NCBI RefSeq assembly: GCF_900102335.1
Contig: NZ_FNBM01000007.1
Location: 124,001-188,000, forward strand
DNA: 64,000 bases
Origin: Phytopseudomonas seleniipraecipitans
GTDB taxonomy: Bacteria; Pseudomonadota; Gammaproteobacteria; Pseudomonadales; Pseudomonadaceae
Reading direction: 5' to 3'
In this document: positions 30,202 through 39,082 of the stretch, in pieces
Numbering within the stretch: the first letter of the stretch is position 1
How the letters are laid out: every line of letters begins with the position of its first letter
Made by a program: the position numbers and the translations under genes
The notes under the pieces: generated by a model
Database searches by the model: none
Told to the model about the DNA's origin: nothing
Seen by the model: the letters and a program-made list of their open reading frames with translations, nothing else

Positions 30202-31122
30202 ATGGCGGCCAACCACTCGGCGACCTGGCGAAACTGCCCATGGCTGCATACCGCGCTGCTTGTGCTTTGTCTGCTGCACACGCCCGTGCGTGCAGCCGAA
30301 TTACTCTTGAGCAGCGCAGGCGACACCAGTAGCCTGCAGGGTTTCGGTAACGCATTGGCCGCGGCACGTGCGCAGGATCGCGTGCGTATCGTGCCGCTGA
30401 ACGACCTGCCACCTCTGAACCAAATGCCGGCCGACACGCGGCTGATTCTCTTCGGTCAACCGGCACTGGCCTGGCGCCTCAGCGCTGAACAAGGGCCGCC
30501 AACGCTGGTGTTGCAGGTGAGCAAGACCCAGGCACGTGCGACCTTCGGTGACCGCGCGCCAAGCAACCTCAGCGTGCTCTGGTCGGACGCTGCTCCCCTG
30601 CGGCAGCTTCGCCTGGCCAAGCACCTGCAACCGCATATAGGCCGAATTGGCGTACTGCATGACGCCGACAGCGCTTTTATGCTCGACGAAATCCGCCACG
30701 CTGCCGCCGCGCTTGACCTGGAGATCGTCGCCGAGGACTGGCCAAATACCCGCGACAACCGCCCGCTGCTGCACCTGCTACAACACAGTGACATCTTACT
30801 GGGCCTGGCCGACGACGATCTCTACAACCCGCAAACGGCCAAGAATCTGTTATTGACCAGTTACGCTCAGCAACGCGCGATGATCGGCCCCGGCGCCGGA
30901 TTCGTTCGAGCGGGCAGCCTGGCCAGCACCTACAGCGACCAGAATGATTGGCTTGCAACGCTCAACACGCTGCTTGACCAGCCACCACAAGGTTGGCCCT
31001 CTGGTAGCTACTCGGACACATTCAAAGTGCTTGGTAATTCTCAGGTAGCACGCGCACTGGCGGTGGATCTGCCCAGCGATGAGGATCTTGCCCGGCGGAT
31101 TGCAGAAGGAGAAACGCCTTGA
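30202..31122 (+). CDS. Periplasmic ABC-type substrate-binding-like protein
   Basis: This 306-residue exported protein has a hydrophobic segment (about residues 15-30) ending at AVRAAE. The two-lobed pattern resembles the ABC substrate-binding family (PF04392-like). The ATG directly follows the receptor stop, and its own stop overlaps the kinase start. No permease or ATPase gene is near, so it likely presents ligand to the kinase instead of a transporter. That role is inferred from order only. Confidence 0.78.
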   Translation: MAANHSATWRNCPWLHTALLVLCLLHTPVRAAELLLSSAGDTSSLQGFGNALAAARAQDRVRIVPLNDLPPLNQMPADTRLILFGQPALAWRLSAEQGPPTLVLQVSKTQARATFGDRAPSNLSVLWSDAAPLRQLRLAKHLQPHIGRIGVLHDADSAFMLDEIRHAAAALDLEIVAEDWPNTRDNRPLLHLLQHSDILLGLADDDLYNPQTAKNLLLTSYAQQRAMIGPGAGFVRAGSLASTYSDQNDWLATLNTLLDQPPQGWPSGSYSDTFKVLGNSQVARALAVDLPSDEDLARRIAEGETP

Positions 31123-33029
31123 AACTGTGGCGCGGCGGCAACATCCACATCCGCACCCAGCTCATCAGCGTCGGCCCGGCCCTGTTGCTGACGCTTTTGC
31201 TGACCGGGTTTCTGACCTTCAACCGTCTTCAGGATCTGCGTGTCGAAATCAACCACACCGGGCAACTGATCGCCAGCCAGTTGGCTCCAGCAACCGAATA
31301 TGGCGTGATTTCTGGCAACCGTCAGGTGCTTGAGTCATTGCTGCAGGCGACTCTGAAGACACCACACCTGCGCTTCGTCGAAGTACGCGATCGCGACGAC
31401 AACATTCTCGTCTACCTCGAACAACCCGAGCACTTGCAATCGGCCAACGGCCACCTCGATATCTTCCAGGCGCCGATCCAGCAGCAAGAAGTCGATCTCG
31501 GCACCGACTTCGTACCGCACGATGCGAGTGCCGCCACCTTCCCGTCCGGCAGCTACCTGGGTCGGGTGGTCGTTGGCGTCTCCAGTGACGCCTTCAACAC
31601 GCGCCAGCAGGAGATTCTGCTCAAGGTCGCTCTGCTGGTGCTGTTCGCCCTGCTGCTGACCTTTCTGCTCGCCCGCCGCCTCGCCCGCCACCTGTCACAG
31701 CCGCTGAGTGCAATGAACGACGCGGTGAAGGCAATTCAGAGTGGCAATTACCAGACCACATTGCCGGAAGTGGGCGACGGCGAACTGGCCGTTCTCGCGC
31801 GGCATATCAACAACCTTGCCTCAGGCTTGAACAACGCCGCGCTCGAGCAGCAGCGGGCCATGACTTTGCTGATCAAGGCACGGGAAGAGTCCGAACTGGC
31901 CAACCGAGCCAAATCCGATTTTCTGGCGATGATGAGCCACGAGCTGCGCACCCCCATGAACGGCGTACTGGGCATGTTACAGCTGCTGGAAACCACCGAA
32001 CTGAACCAGGAACAGCATGAATACGCCGCGCTGGCGAGCGAGTCGACTGAACACTTGCTCAAGGTCATCAATGACATTCTGGACTTTTCGCGGATCGAAC
32101 GCGGTGCGCTTGAACTGGAACTCATCAGTTTCAATCTGCCGGTGCTGTTGAAAACGTCGCTGCAGGCCTTTCAGCACAGCGCACAGCAACGCGGCCTCAC
32201 CTTGCATCTGGAGCTTGGCGAAGCACTGCCGTCGCTGCAGGTACAGGGCGATCCCACTCGCCTGCGGCAAATTTTGGTCAACCTGATTGGCAACGCCCTG
32301 AAATTTACCGAGCGCGGCGAAGTGCGCGTGGAGGCGAACTGGCAAGCACTGGACAACCAGGTGCTGTGGTTCACCTGCAGCGTGCATGACACCGGTATCG
32401 GCATCAGCGGCGAGCGGCTGGACACCATGTTCGACGCCTTCCAACAGGCCGACAACTCGATTTCCCGCCGTTACGGCGGCACAGGCCTGGGGTTGCCGAT
32501 TGCTCGCACACTGGCAGAGCGGATGGGCGGCACGCTTACCGCGCGCAGCGAGCCCGGTCACGGGTCCTGCTTCACATTAGAGATTCCGTTGCCCTTTTCG
32601 GCTCAGCTGCCCGCGCCCCGCCCCGAGGCATCGTCGCCCGGCCCTGCGCTGCAGCAAACCCTCTCCGTGCTTCTGGTGGAAGACAACCCGGTCAACCAGA
32701 CGGTAATCGAGGCCATGCTGCGCAGCCTGGGCTATCAGGTCACCCTGGTGGCCGATGGCGCCCAGGCCGTCTCGGCGGTGCAACGGGAAAGCTTCGCAGG
32801 GGTACTGATGGACTGTCGACTGCCGATCATGGACGGCTATGAAGCCACCCGGCGCATCCGCAAATTGGCGGCGATGGGCCAGGTGCCGATCATTGCTCTC
32901 ACCGCCAATGCCCTGCAGGGAGACCGCGAAGCGTGCTTGCAGGCGGGAATGAACGATTACCTCGCCAAGCCGTTCAAACGTGCAGAACTACAGGAACTGC
33001 TAGACCGCTGGCTGTCACCTGACCGTTAG
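31119..33029 (+). CDS. Hybrid sensor histidine kinase (PA1611-like)
   Basis: This 636-residue hybrid kinase has transmembrane helices at about 15-35 and 166-186 flanking a periplasmic sensor domain, then HAMP, a HisKA domain with SHELRTP (His274), and an ATPase domain with NALKFT, DTGIGIS and GGTGLGLP. A receiver domain has phospho-acceptor Asp565. It starts at a TTG overlapping the previous stop (TTGA), with AAGGAG 7 bases upstream. It sits next to fabA as PA1611 does; PA1611 is known to bind RetS and influence the Gac/Rsm switch. No response regulator or Hpt gene adjoins, so phosphate must pass to a distant partner. Confidence 0.92.
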   Translation: MKLWRGGNIHIRTQLISVGPALLLTLLLTGFLTFNRLQDLRVEINHTGQLIASQLAPATEYGVISGNRQVLESLLQATLKTPHLRFVEVRDRDDNILVYLEQPEHLQSANGHLDIFQAPIQQQEVDLGTDFVPHDASAATFPSGSYLGRVVVGVSSDAFNTRQQEILLKVALLVLFALLLTFLLARRLARHLSQPLSAMNDAVKAIQSGNYQTTLPEVGDGELAVLARHINNLASGLNNAALEQQRAMTLLIKAREESELANRAKSDFLAMMSHELRTPMNGVLGMLQLLETTELNQEQHEYAALASESTEHLLKVINDILDFSRIERGALELELISFNLPVLLKTSLQAFQHSAQQRGLTLHLELGEALPSLQVQGDPTRLRQILVNLIGNALKFTERGEVRVEANWQALDNQVLWFTCSVHDTGIGISGERLDTMFDAFQQADNSISRRYGGTGLGLPIARTLAERMGGTLTARSEPGHGSCFTLEIPLPFSAQLPAPRPEASSPGPALQQTLSVLLVEDNPVNQTVIEAMLRSLGYQVTLVADGAQAVSAVQRESFAGVLMDCRLPIMDGYEATRRIRKLAAMGQVPIIALTANALQGDREACLQAGMNDYLAKPFKRAELQELLDRWLSPDR

Positions 33030-33116
33030 ATGACTAGTCAGAACGACGGAAATGTTGCACGCTTGCGGGTTGAAGTGGGCACCAAAGCGGCATTTGTGAC
33101 ACCATTGGCCGCAGCA

Positions 33117-33132
33117 GAGTACAACTGTACTC
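33117..33132. promoter_or_regulatory. Perfect 16-base palindrome upstream of fabA, candidate operator
   Basis: GAGTACA, a two-base AC spacer, then TGTACTC form a perfect inverted repeat 128 bases before the fabA start. The gap between the kinase and fabA (33,030-33,259) holds no gene, so this is the likely promoter area of fabAB. fabAB in pseudomonads is controlled by a TetR-family regulator (DesT/FabR type), but I cannot say that this is its site. Confidence 0.5.
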
Positions 33133-33259
33133 ACCACACTGTGACTTTCACCACAACGCAACAGTCTATGACTAGGCTGCTGGCAGGCGCATCAGAGATG
33201 CGCTGCCGGCCAGGACGATTTACCCAGCCGAGGCGCGTGGGGATTATTGAGGAGCTCGC

Positions 33260-33775
33260 ATGACCAAACAAAACGCCTTCACCCAGGAAGACCTGTTGCG
33301 CTGCAGCCGCGGCGAACTGTTCGGCCCGGGTAATGCGCAACTGCCCGCCCCGAACATGTTGATGATGGATCGGATCGTCCACATCAGCGAAACGGGCGGC
33401 AAGTACGGCAAGGGCGAAATTGTCGCAGAGCTCGATATCAATCCTGATCTGTGGTTCTTTGGTTGCCACTTCGAAGGCGACCCGGTAATGCCTGGCTGCC
33501 TGGGCCTCGATGCCATGTGGCAGCTGGTTGGCTTCTTCCTTGGCTGGCAGGGCAACCCCGGCCGTGGCCGTGCGCTGGGTTCAGGCGAAGTCAAATTCTT
33601 CGGCCAGGTTCTGCCCACTGCCAAGAAAGTCACCTATAACATCCATATCAAACGCACCATCACTCGTTCGCTGATCTTGGCAATCGCCGATGGCACCGTG
33701 AGCGTCGATGGCCGCGAGATCTACAGTGCCGAAAGCCTGCGCGTCGGCCTGTTCACTTCCACCGACAGTTTCTAA
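33260..33775 (+). CDS. fabA: 3-hydroxydecanoyl-ACP dehydratase/isomerase FabA
   Basis: FabA has 171 residues, the family length. It dehydrates 3-hydroxydecanoyl-ACP and isomerises the product to cis-3-decenoyl-ACP, the branch point for unsaturated fatty acids. Catalytic His70 lies in [14 protein letters not shown] and Asp84 in LGLDAMW, the same numbers as in E. coli. A GAGGAG site precedes the ATG. fabB follows after 12 bases as one operon. Confidence 0.98.
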   Translation: MTKQNAFTQEDLLRCSRGELFGPGNAQLPAPNMLMMDRIVHISETGGKYGKGEIVAELDINPDLWFFGCHFEGDPVMPGCLGLDAMWQLVGFFLGWQGNPGRGRALGSGEVKFFGQVLPTAKKVTYNIHIKRTITRSLILAIADGTVSVDGREIYSAESLRVGLFTSTDSF

Positions 33776-33787
33776 AGGATCCTTTCC

Positions 33788-35008
33788 ATGCGTCGCGTCG
33801 TTATTACCGGTCTAGGCATCGTTTCCTGCCTGGGCAATGACAAAGAAACCGTCTCCGCCAACCTTCGCGCTGGCCGCCCCGGTATCCGCTTCAATCCGGA
33901 ATACGCCGAAAAGGGTCTGCGCAGCCACGTGTCGGGCTCCGTAGACCTGAACCTGGAAGAGTTGATCGACCGCAAGCTGTTCCGCTTCATGGGTGATGCC
34001 GCGGCCTACGCCTACCTGGCGATGGATCAGGCGATCAAGGATTCCGGGCTGAGCGAAGACCAGGTCTCGAACCCGCGTACCGGCCTGATCGCCGGCTCCG
34101 GTGGCGCCTCCACCCTGAACCAGATGGAAGCCATCGACACCCTGCGCGAGAAAGGCGTCAAGCGTGTTGGCCCGTACCGTGTAACCCGTACCATGGGCAG
34201 CACCGTTTCGGCGTGCCTGGCGACCCCGTTCAAGATCAAGGGCGTCAACTTCTCCATTTCCTCGGCCTGCGCCACCAGCGCGCATTGCATTGGCCAGGCC
34301 ATGGAGCAGATCCAGCTCGGCAAGCAGGACATCGTCTTCGCCGGTGGTGGTGAGGAAGAGCACTGGAGCCAGAGCTGCCTGTTCGACGCCATGGGAGCTC
34401 TGTCCACTCAGTACAACGACACCCCGGAAAAAGCCTCCCGTGCTTACGACGCCCACCGTGACGGTTTCGTCATTGCTGGCGGCGGCGGCATGGTCGTGGT
34501 CGAAGAACTGGAACACGCTCTGGCTCGTGGCGCGAAGATCTACGCCGAAATCGTCGGCTATGGTGCGACCTCGGACGGCTACGACATGGTTGCCCCGAGT
34601 GGCGAAGGCGCGGTTCGCTGCATGCAGCAAGCCCTGGCTACCGTCGACACACCGATCGATTACCTGAACACCCACGGCACCTCGACTCCGGTCGGCGATG
34701 TCGCGGAAATGAAAGGTGTGCGCGAAGTGTTCGCCGACAAAGCGCCAGCCATCAGCTCGACCAAGAGCCTGTCCGGCCACAGCCTGGGTGCAGCCGGTGT
34801 GCACGAAGCGATCTATTGCTTGCTGATGATGGAAGGCAACTTCATCGCGGGTTCCGCCAACATCGAAGAACTGGATCCAGCAGTCGCCGATTTGCCGATC
34901 CTGCGCGAAACCCGCGAAGACGCCAAGCTGAACACCATCATGTCCAATAGCTTCGGCTTCGGTGGCACCAACGCCACTCTGATCCTGAAGCGCTGGGCCG
35001 GCAACTGA
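33788..35008 (+). CDS. fabB: 3-oxoacyl-ACP synthase I (FabB)
   Basis: FabB has 406 residues and elongates the cis-3-decenoyl-ACP made by FabA, so the pair determines membrane unsaturation. The nucleophile Cys161 lies in [12 protein letters not shown]. The two histidines are in [10 protein letters not shown] and SGHSLGAAG. An AAGGATCC ribosome site precedes the ATG. A strong terminator follows. Confidence 0.98.
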   Translation: MRRVVITGLGIVSCLGNDKETVSANLRAGRPGIRFNPEYAEKGLRSHVSGSVDLNLEELIDRKLFRFMGDAAAYAYLAMDQAIKDSGLSEDQVSNPRTGLIAGSGGASTLNQMEAIDTLREKGVKRVGPYRVTRTMGSTVSACLATPFKIKGVNFSISSACATSAHCIGQAMEQIQLGKQDIVFAGGGEEEHWSQSCLFDAMGALSTQYNDTPEKASRAYDAHRDGFVIAGGGGMVVVEELEHALARGAKIYAEIVGYGATSDGYDMVAPSGEGAVRCMQQALATVDTPIDYLNTHGTSTPVGDVAEMKGVREVFADKAPAISSTKSLSGHSLGAAGVHEAIYCLLMMEGNFIAGSANIEELDPAVADLPILRETREDAKLNTIMSNSFGFGGTNATLILKRWAGN

Positions 35009-35023
35009 TCACTGCCTGATATG

Positions 35024-35052
35024 AAAAACGGCGCCTTCGGGCGCCGTTTTTT
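35024..35052 (+). terminator. Rho-independent terminator of fabAB
   Basis: An ACGGCGCC/GGCGCCGT stem with a TTCG tetraloop has a run of five A on the left and six T on the right, 16 bases after the fabB stop. It can also serve the convergent DUF3859 gene. Confidence 0.95.
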
Positions 35053-35101
35053 ATGGTTGGGACTTTCCCCCTGGGAAAACTCCCCATTACATCAAGCGAC
35101 C

Positions 35102-35566
35102 TTAACGCACGTCGAAACGCTGCTCTGCTAGCTTACGGTCGCCCTGAAACACCAGAAAATGCCACTCGCCCGGCACCACTTCATTGCGCTCGGAAAACTC
35201 GAATGCCATGACATCTTCAGGCGCATCGGCTACCAGCTTCTGGGTAACCACGAACTTGTCGTGGCGCTGGCCATCAGCACCAATAACGCCTGGCGTGAGG
35301 TACAACAGGGTCAGCGGCTCGGCGTTGGCAGTCTTGCCCGCCAAGGTGTAACGCATGCCGAACTTGGTGCCCAATTTGGCAGGTATCACGCGGGTCTGCT
35401 CGATCTGCTGATTGGACCGGGCCAGTACCCGCTCTCCGGGCTGGAAATCTTTGTGCTGACTGACGAACACGCCGTACTCGACCGGCCCTTGCACGCTCAC
35501 CTCAGCCTGGGCCAGGCCTGCGGCCAGCAACAGTGCCGTCATCGCTGCGAATCTGATGGGTTGCAT
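35102..35566 (-). CDS. DUF3859-like exported protein
   Basis: This 154-residue protein has a signal peptide cut near residue 21 (GLAQA/E). The mature part is beta-rich and continues in a pattern I associate with DUF3859 (VEYGVFVSQ at the start, PGEWHFLVFQGDRKLAEQ at the end). It is probably periplasmic, of unknown function, and single by spacing. Confidence 0.72.
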   Translation of the reverse strand: MQPIRFAAMTALLLAAGLAQAEVSVQGPVEYGVFVSQHKDFQPGERVLARSNQQIEQTRVIPAKLGTKFGMRYTLAGKTANAEPLTLLYLTPGVIGADGQRHDKFVVTQKLVADAPEDVMAFEFSERNEVVPGEWHFLVFQGDRKLAEQRFDVR

Positions 35567-35636
35567 CTCACGCTCCTTCTTTGGAATGGCGCGAGGTTAT
35601 GACGCAGCAGTGACAACCTGATGACAATCAGCGCCG

Positions 35637-36665
35637 TTAGCGTGAAGCCGGCAGCGCCTCTTGAACACGTCGCGGCAGAATCGACAGGAAGTTGTCTCTG
35701 GCTACTTTATGCGCGACATCTTCGGGCAGCTCATCGAGAAAACGATCAAACCCCTGCATGTATTCACCCATGCTGTCGAAACGCCCCACGACGTCGGAGC
35801 CGATCATGAATCGCTCCGGGTACTGGCCGACCAGCTTCACCCATTTCGGATCCGGCTTGCCGCTCTCGTCGGTCAGGTAGGGCCTGAGCATCGTCCATGA
35901 CAAATCAATGTACAGGTTCGGGTAGCTTTCCAGCATGCGCTCCAGGGTGTCGAAGAGAAACTCCAGTTTCTCCTGATGACGATGAATCTCCATGCTCGTG
36001 CCGGCGTGGGCCCAGATGAAACGCACGTGCGGGTGATTACGCAGCGGCTCCTCCATCTCCTGCAGATAGAGTGGATTACGCTCGCGCTTGGAGGTGATGT
36101 TGGAATGCACCATCACCGGCAGATCATATTCCGCCGCCAGGTGATAGACACGCGTCATCGCCTCGTTGTTGGCGCGCGGTGTGCTGCCCTCAATCAGCGA
36201 GGTGAGGTCATCGTGGCGCGTGAATACCTCGCCAATGCCCTGCCAGAGCCCGGGGTCGAGTTCGAGCATGCGGCGGATATGCGCATCGGAATTCTTGTCG
36301 TTGGGATTGAAGCCGGACAAAAACGGATGGAAGCGGTGACGCTGCGCCTCGGGCACCTGTTTGTAGGCGTGGGCGATCAGCACATCGGTGGCGCTGTACC
36401 AGTAGGCGGCGGCGTCGTCACCCGCGTAGTAGCGCGGGCGCTTGGGCTCGTCTTCGTGCCATTTCTTGGCGACAGGTATGCCGGAGAACATCACGTGATC
36501 AACGCCAGCCTCATCCATGCGCTGCAGCAGCGTGTCCATGCCAGCGCTTTCCTGGAAAAAATCGACGTAATGGAGATGGGCATCGCTGTAGCGATACTCA
36601 CGCGCCTCCACAAAGCCGGCCAGCAGCCCTGCAGACAATAAAAAACCTAGACGAATCAGTTGCAT
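35637..36665 (-). CDS. Exported amidohydrolase-family protein
   Basis: This 342-residue metal-dependent hydrolase belongs to the amidohydrolase_2 (PF04909) group. It has an N-terminal signal peptide (residues 1-21), unusual for the family and placing it in the periplasm. Metal-site elements visible are DAHLH, VMVHSN, WAHAG and IGSDVVG. The ATG at 36665 has AGGAGG upstream. Known relatives include decarboxylases and lactonases, but the substrate is unknown here. Confidence 0.85.
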   Translation of the reverse strand: MQLIRLGFLLSAGLLAGFVEAREYRYSDAHLHYVDFFQESAGMDTLLQRMDEAGVDHVMFSGIPVAKKWHEDEPKRPRYYAGDDAAAYWYSATDVLIAHAYKQVPEAQRHRFHPFLSGFNPNDKNSDAHIRRMLELDPGLWQGIGEVFTRHDDLTSLIEGSTPRANNEAMTRVYHLAAEYDLPVMVHSNITSKRERNPLYLQEMEEPLRNHPHVRFIWAHAGTSMEIHRHQEKLEFLFDTLERMLESYPNLYIDLSWTMLRPYLTDESGKPDPKWVKLVGQYPERFMIGSDVVGRFDSMGEYMQGFDRFLDELPEDVAHKVARDNFLSILPRRVQEALPASR

Positions 36666-36777
36666 GCGGGCGTCCTCCTGACGATGAGCAGCATAGACTG
36701 CGGCCGCTTCGGTCAAGTTCAGCCCATATCGCGAATCTGCCAAGGGGCCGATGAGACTATTTGTTTCATTGCTTAGG

Positions 36778-36803
36778 CATCCGTAGCGGCTTGTCTCGGG
36801 TAT
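36778..36803 (+). promoter_or_regulatory. Candidate ECF promoter of the sigma/anti-sigma operon
   Basis: The sequence CATCC, GTAGCG, nine bases, GGGTAT lies 45-70 bases before the sigma factor start. The same elements with identical spacing occur before the DUF4394 gene at 38,146-38,171. A CATCC-type -35 is known for SigK-like sigma factors that have RskA-type anti-sigmas, which supports an autoregulated promoter. The -10 role of GGGTAT is inferred. Confidence 0.6.
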
Positions 36804-36847
36804 AACCCTTGGCACCTTCAGGACGCAGCCTATGACAGGACGCCGGC

Positions 36848-37396
36848 ATGTCTGACCCGATATTCGATTACGAAAGCACCCTGGAAGCTTGTGCCCGCGA
36901 CGACGAGCGCGCCTTCCACGCGCTGTACCGCCAGGAAGCCCCGCAGATGCTCGGGCTGGCGATCAGCTTGCTGGGCCAACGCGAGCCCGCCGAGGATTGT
37001 CTGCACGATGCCTTTGTGCAGATCTGGCGTAATGCAGGGCGATTCCAGCGCTCGCTCGGCAGCGGCCGTGCATGGATATACAGCATCCTGCGCTATCGCG
37101 CGTTGAATCAGTTACGCCAACGCGGCCGTACCGTGGAGCTGAGTGACGAGATTGCTGACCACTTGGTCGACGAGAGTCTCTCCGCCGCGCAGCAGCACGA
37201 ACAACAGGCAGACAAACGCCACCTGCGCGGCTGCCTGCAGAAACTCGAACGCCCACGGCGCCATCCGATTCTGCTGGCGTTTTACCGGGGGCTGACCCAT
37301 GAACAGATCGCGGCGCGCTTGACGACCCCATTGGGCACTATCAAAGGGCGTATTCGCAGCGGTCTGCGCGCACTCCAGGAGTGTTTGCAACGATGA
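36848..37396 (+). CDS. ECF-type RNA polymerase sigma factor (SigK-like)
   Basis: This 182-residue sigma factor has region 2 (about residues 22-90, with AEDCLHDAFVQIWRNAGRF and GRAWIYSILRYRALNQLRQR). Region 4 (about 125-180) contains the HTH stretch THEQIAARLTTPLGTIKGRIRSGL. Its stop overlaps the start of an RskA-type anti-sigma factor, the standard partner arrangement of the SigK/ECF19 class. A motif shared with the next transcription unit suggests its own promoter and one target. Confidence 0.93.
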   Translation: MSDPIFDYESTLEACARDDERAFHALYRQEAPQMLGLAISLLGQREPAEDCLHDAFVQIWRNAGRFQRSLGSGRAWIYSILRYRALNQLRQRGRTVELSDEIADHLVDESLSAAQQHEQQADKRHLRGCLQKLERPRRHPILLAFYRGLTHEQIAARLTTPLGTIKGRIRSGLRALQECLQR

Positions 37397-38097
37397 TAAG
37401 CACCGACCCCGCAGAACGCCGAGCGCTCATCGGCGAGTATGTCCTGGGCCTGCTCGAGCAGGATCAGGCCCGGGAAATTGCCGAGCTGATAGCGCGCGAC
37501 CCGCAGGCTGCGGCCATGGCACTGGAATGGGAGCAACACTTTCTCGAGCTCAGTGACCGGCTTGATCCCAGCACGCCCTCGCCCGGCCTCTGGCCACGTG
37601 TTCAGGAGACATTGAACCTGGGCCGCCGGGTCAGCCGCTGGCAGGCCTGGTGGTCGGACCTGACGACATGGCGCTTGACCAGCGCGGCCTTGGCGATGGC
37701 ACTGATCATCGCTTTGCTGCCGATGCCGTGGCGTAGCGAAACACCGCCGGCTATTTACACCGCCGTTCTGCAGCCCCCGGGCGAAGCAGCAGCGCCTGGC
37801 TGGGTAGTTCATATCGACGCGAGCGGTACCTTGGTGCTCGACCCGTTACGCGAGGATCAGGTGGTGGCGGATCGCTCGGTGCAGTTCTGGACGCTTGTTG
37901 ATCCGAAGGATGGCCCCCGCTCGCTCGGCCTGGTCGAGCCAGGCGAACGGCTGACCCTGTCAGCCGAGCAGATCGGCGCAGTGCGTGCCGGTCAGCTCTT
38001 TGAACTGACCCTGGAGCCGTCCGGTGGCTCGCCGTTGAACAGGCCAACAGGTGAAGTGCTGTATATCGGGCGCGCGGTCGTGGCGGCTCTGGACTGA
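37393..38097 (+). CDS. Anti-sigma factor, RskA-like
   Basis: This 234-residue membrane anti-sigma has an N-terminal cytoplasmic helical domain (about 1-70) that would bind the sigma factor. No zinc HxxxCxxC motif is seen. One transmembrane helix spans about 97-115, and a periplasmic C-terminal RskA domain follows. It overlaps the sigma gene by ATGA. Release of sigma probably involves regulated proteolysis, as for other RskA proteins. Confidence 0.9.
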   Translation: MISTDPAERRALIGEYVLGLLEQDQAREIAELIARDPQAAAMALEWEQHFLELSDRLDPSTPSPGLWPRVQETLNLGRRVSRWQAWWSDLTTWRLTSAALAMALIIALLPMPWRSETPPAIYTAVLQPPGEAAAPGWVVHIDASGTLVLDPLREDQVVADRSVQFWTLVDPKDGPRSLGLVEPGERLTLSAEQIGAVRAGQLFELTLEPSGGSPLNRPTGEVLYIGRAVVAALD

Positions 38098-38145
38098 CTG
38101 GATGCAGCCCAGGAGACGGCAGATGTAAATAAATATGTCTGTCGA

Positions 38146-38171
38146 CATCTGTAGCGCCATCTCATGGGTAT
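38146..38171 (+). promoter_or_regulatory. Candidate ECF promoter upstream of the DUF4394 gene
   Basis: CATCT, GTAGCG, nine bases, GGGTAT match the motif before the sigma operon with the same spacing. It lies 79-104 bases before the DUF4394 start, suggesting this gene is under the neighbouring sigma factor. Confidence 0.6.
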
Positions 38172-38249
38172 TGATAACAGGTGCTTCATCACGGTGCCTG
38201 GATGCGAGCGCGAAGAGACCTTCGCGCCTTACCCATAGAGAGGACGCTC

Positions 38250-39035
38250 ATGAACATTTCCAAGAAAATGCTCGGTATCGCCATCACCACCGCTGCCCTG
38301 GGCTGTGCTACTGCCAATGCCGATGATCTGCTGGCCTTGAGTTCCAGCGGCAAATTGCTGCACATCGACACCAAAACCCTCATGGTTGCCTCTGACGTGA
38401 AACTCAGCGGCGTCTCCAGCCTACGCGGCATCGATGTACGTCCGGCGAATGGCTGGATTTATGGCCTGGACGACGGCGGACAGCTCTACACCGTTGACGC
38501 GAAAAGTGGCAAAGCCAGCAAAGTTGCCAAGCTCAATCAGGCACTGACCGGGAAGGGCCAGGCCGTGGTCGATTTCAACCCGGTGGCAGACCGCCTGCGC
38601 CTGATGTCCGTGGACGGCACTAATCTGCGCGTCAATGTCGAGAGCGGTGAGGCCGTGGTCGATGGCAAGGTCGCCTACGCCAAAGATGGCCCCTACGCAG
38701 GCAAGACCGCCAAGGTAATGGCCGGCGCCTACACCAATTCCTACAAGGGTACCGAGAAGACCGCGCTGTACACCGTTGATCTGGCCAGCGGCAATCTGAT
38801 GCTGCAGAACCCGCCAAATGATGGCGTCCAGCAGGTGGTTGGCAAGATCGCCGATGGCCTGAAGAGCGCAGCACTGGATATCAAGAGTGACGGTAAAGGC
38901 GGCAACACCGCTTACCTGTTGACTGGCACTACCCTGCACCAGGTCAATCTGGAAACGGGCAAGGCCAGCGCGCTGGGCGAGATCAAGAACTTGCCTGACG
39001 ACATCATCGACATCGCAGTTCTGCCCGCGATGTAA
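38250..39035 (+). CDS. DUF4394 exported protein
   Basis: This 261-residue protein has a signal peptide cut near NADD (residue 23-24). The rest is built of repeated beta-strand units typical of DUF4394, a family resembling a propeller, with GIDVRPANGWIYGL and ADRLRLMSVDGTNLRVN. The location behind an ECF sigma pair and the shared upstream motif suggest it is a sigma target. Function unknown. Confidence 0.87.
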   Translation: MNISKKMLGIAITTAALGCATANADDLLALSSSGKLLHIDTKTLMVASDVKLSGVSSLRGIDVRPANGWIYGLDDGGQLYTVDAKSGKASKVAKLNQALTGKGQAVVDFNPVADRLRLMSVDGTNLRVNVESGEAVVDGKVAYAKDGPYAGKTAKVMAGAYTNSYKGTEKTALYTVDLASGNLMLQNPPNDGVQQVVGKIADGLKSAALDIKSDGKGGNTAYLLTGTTLHQVNLETGKASALGEIKNLPDDIIDIAVLPAM

Positions 39036-39082
39036 AAGGCATCGAGGGAGGGCCGCCCGGCTCTCCCTCGTCGCGATCGACG

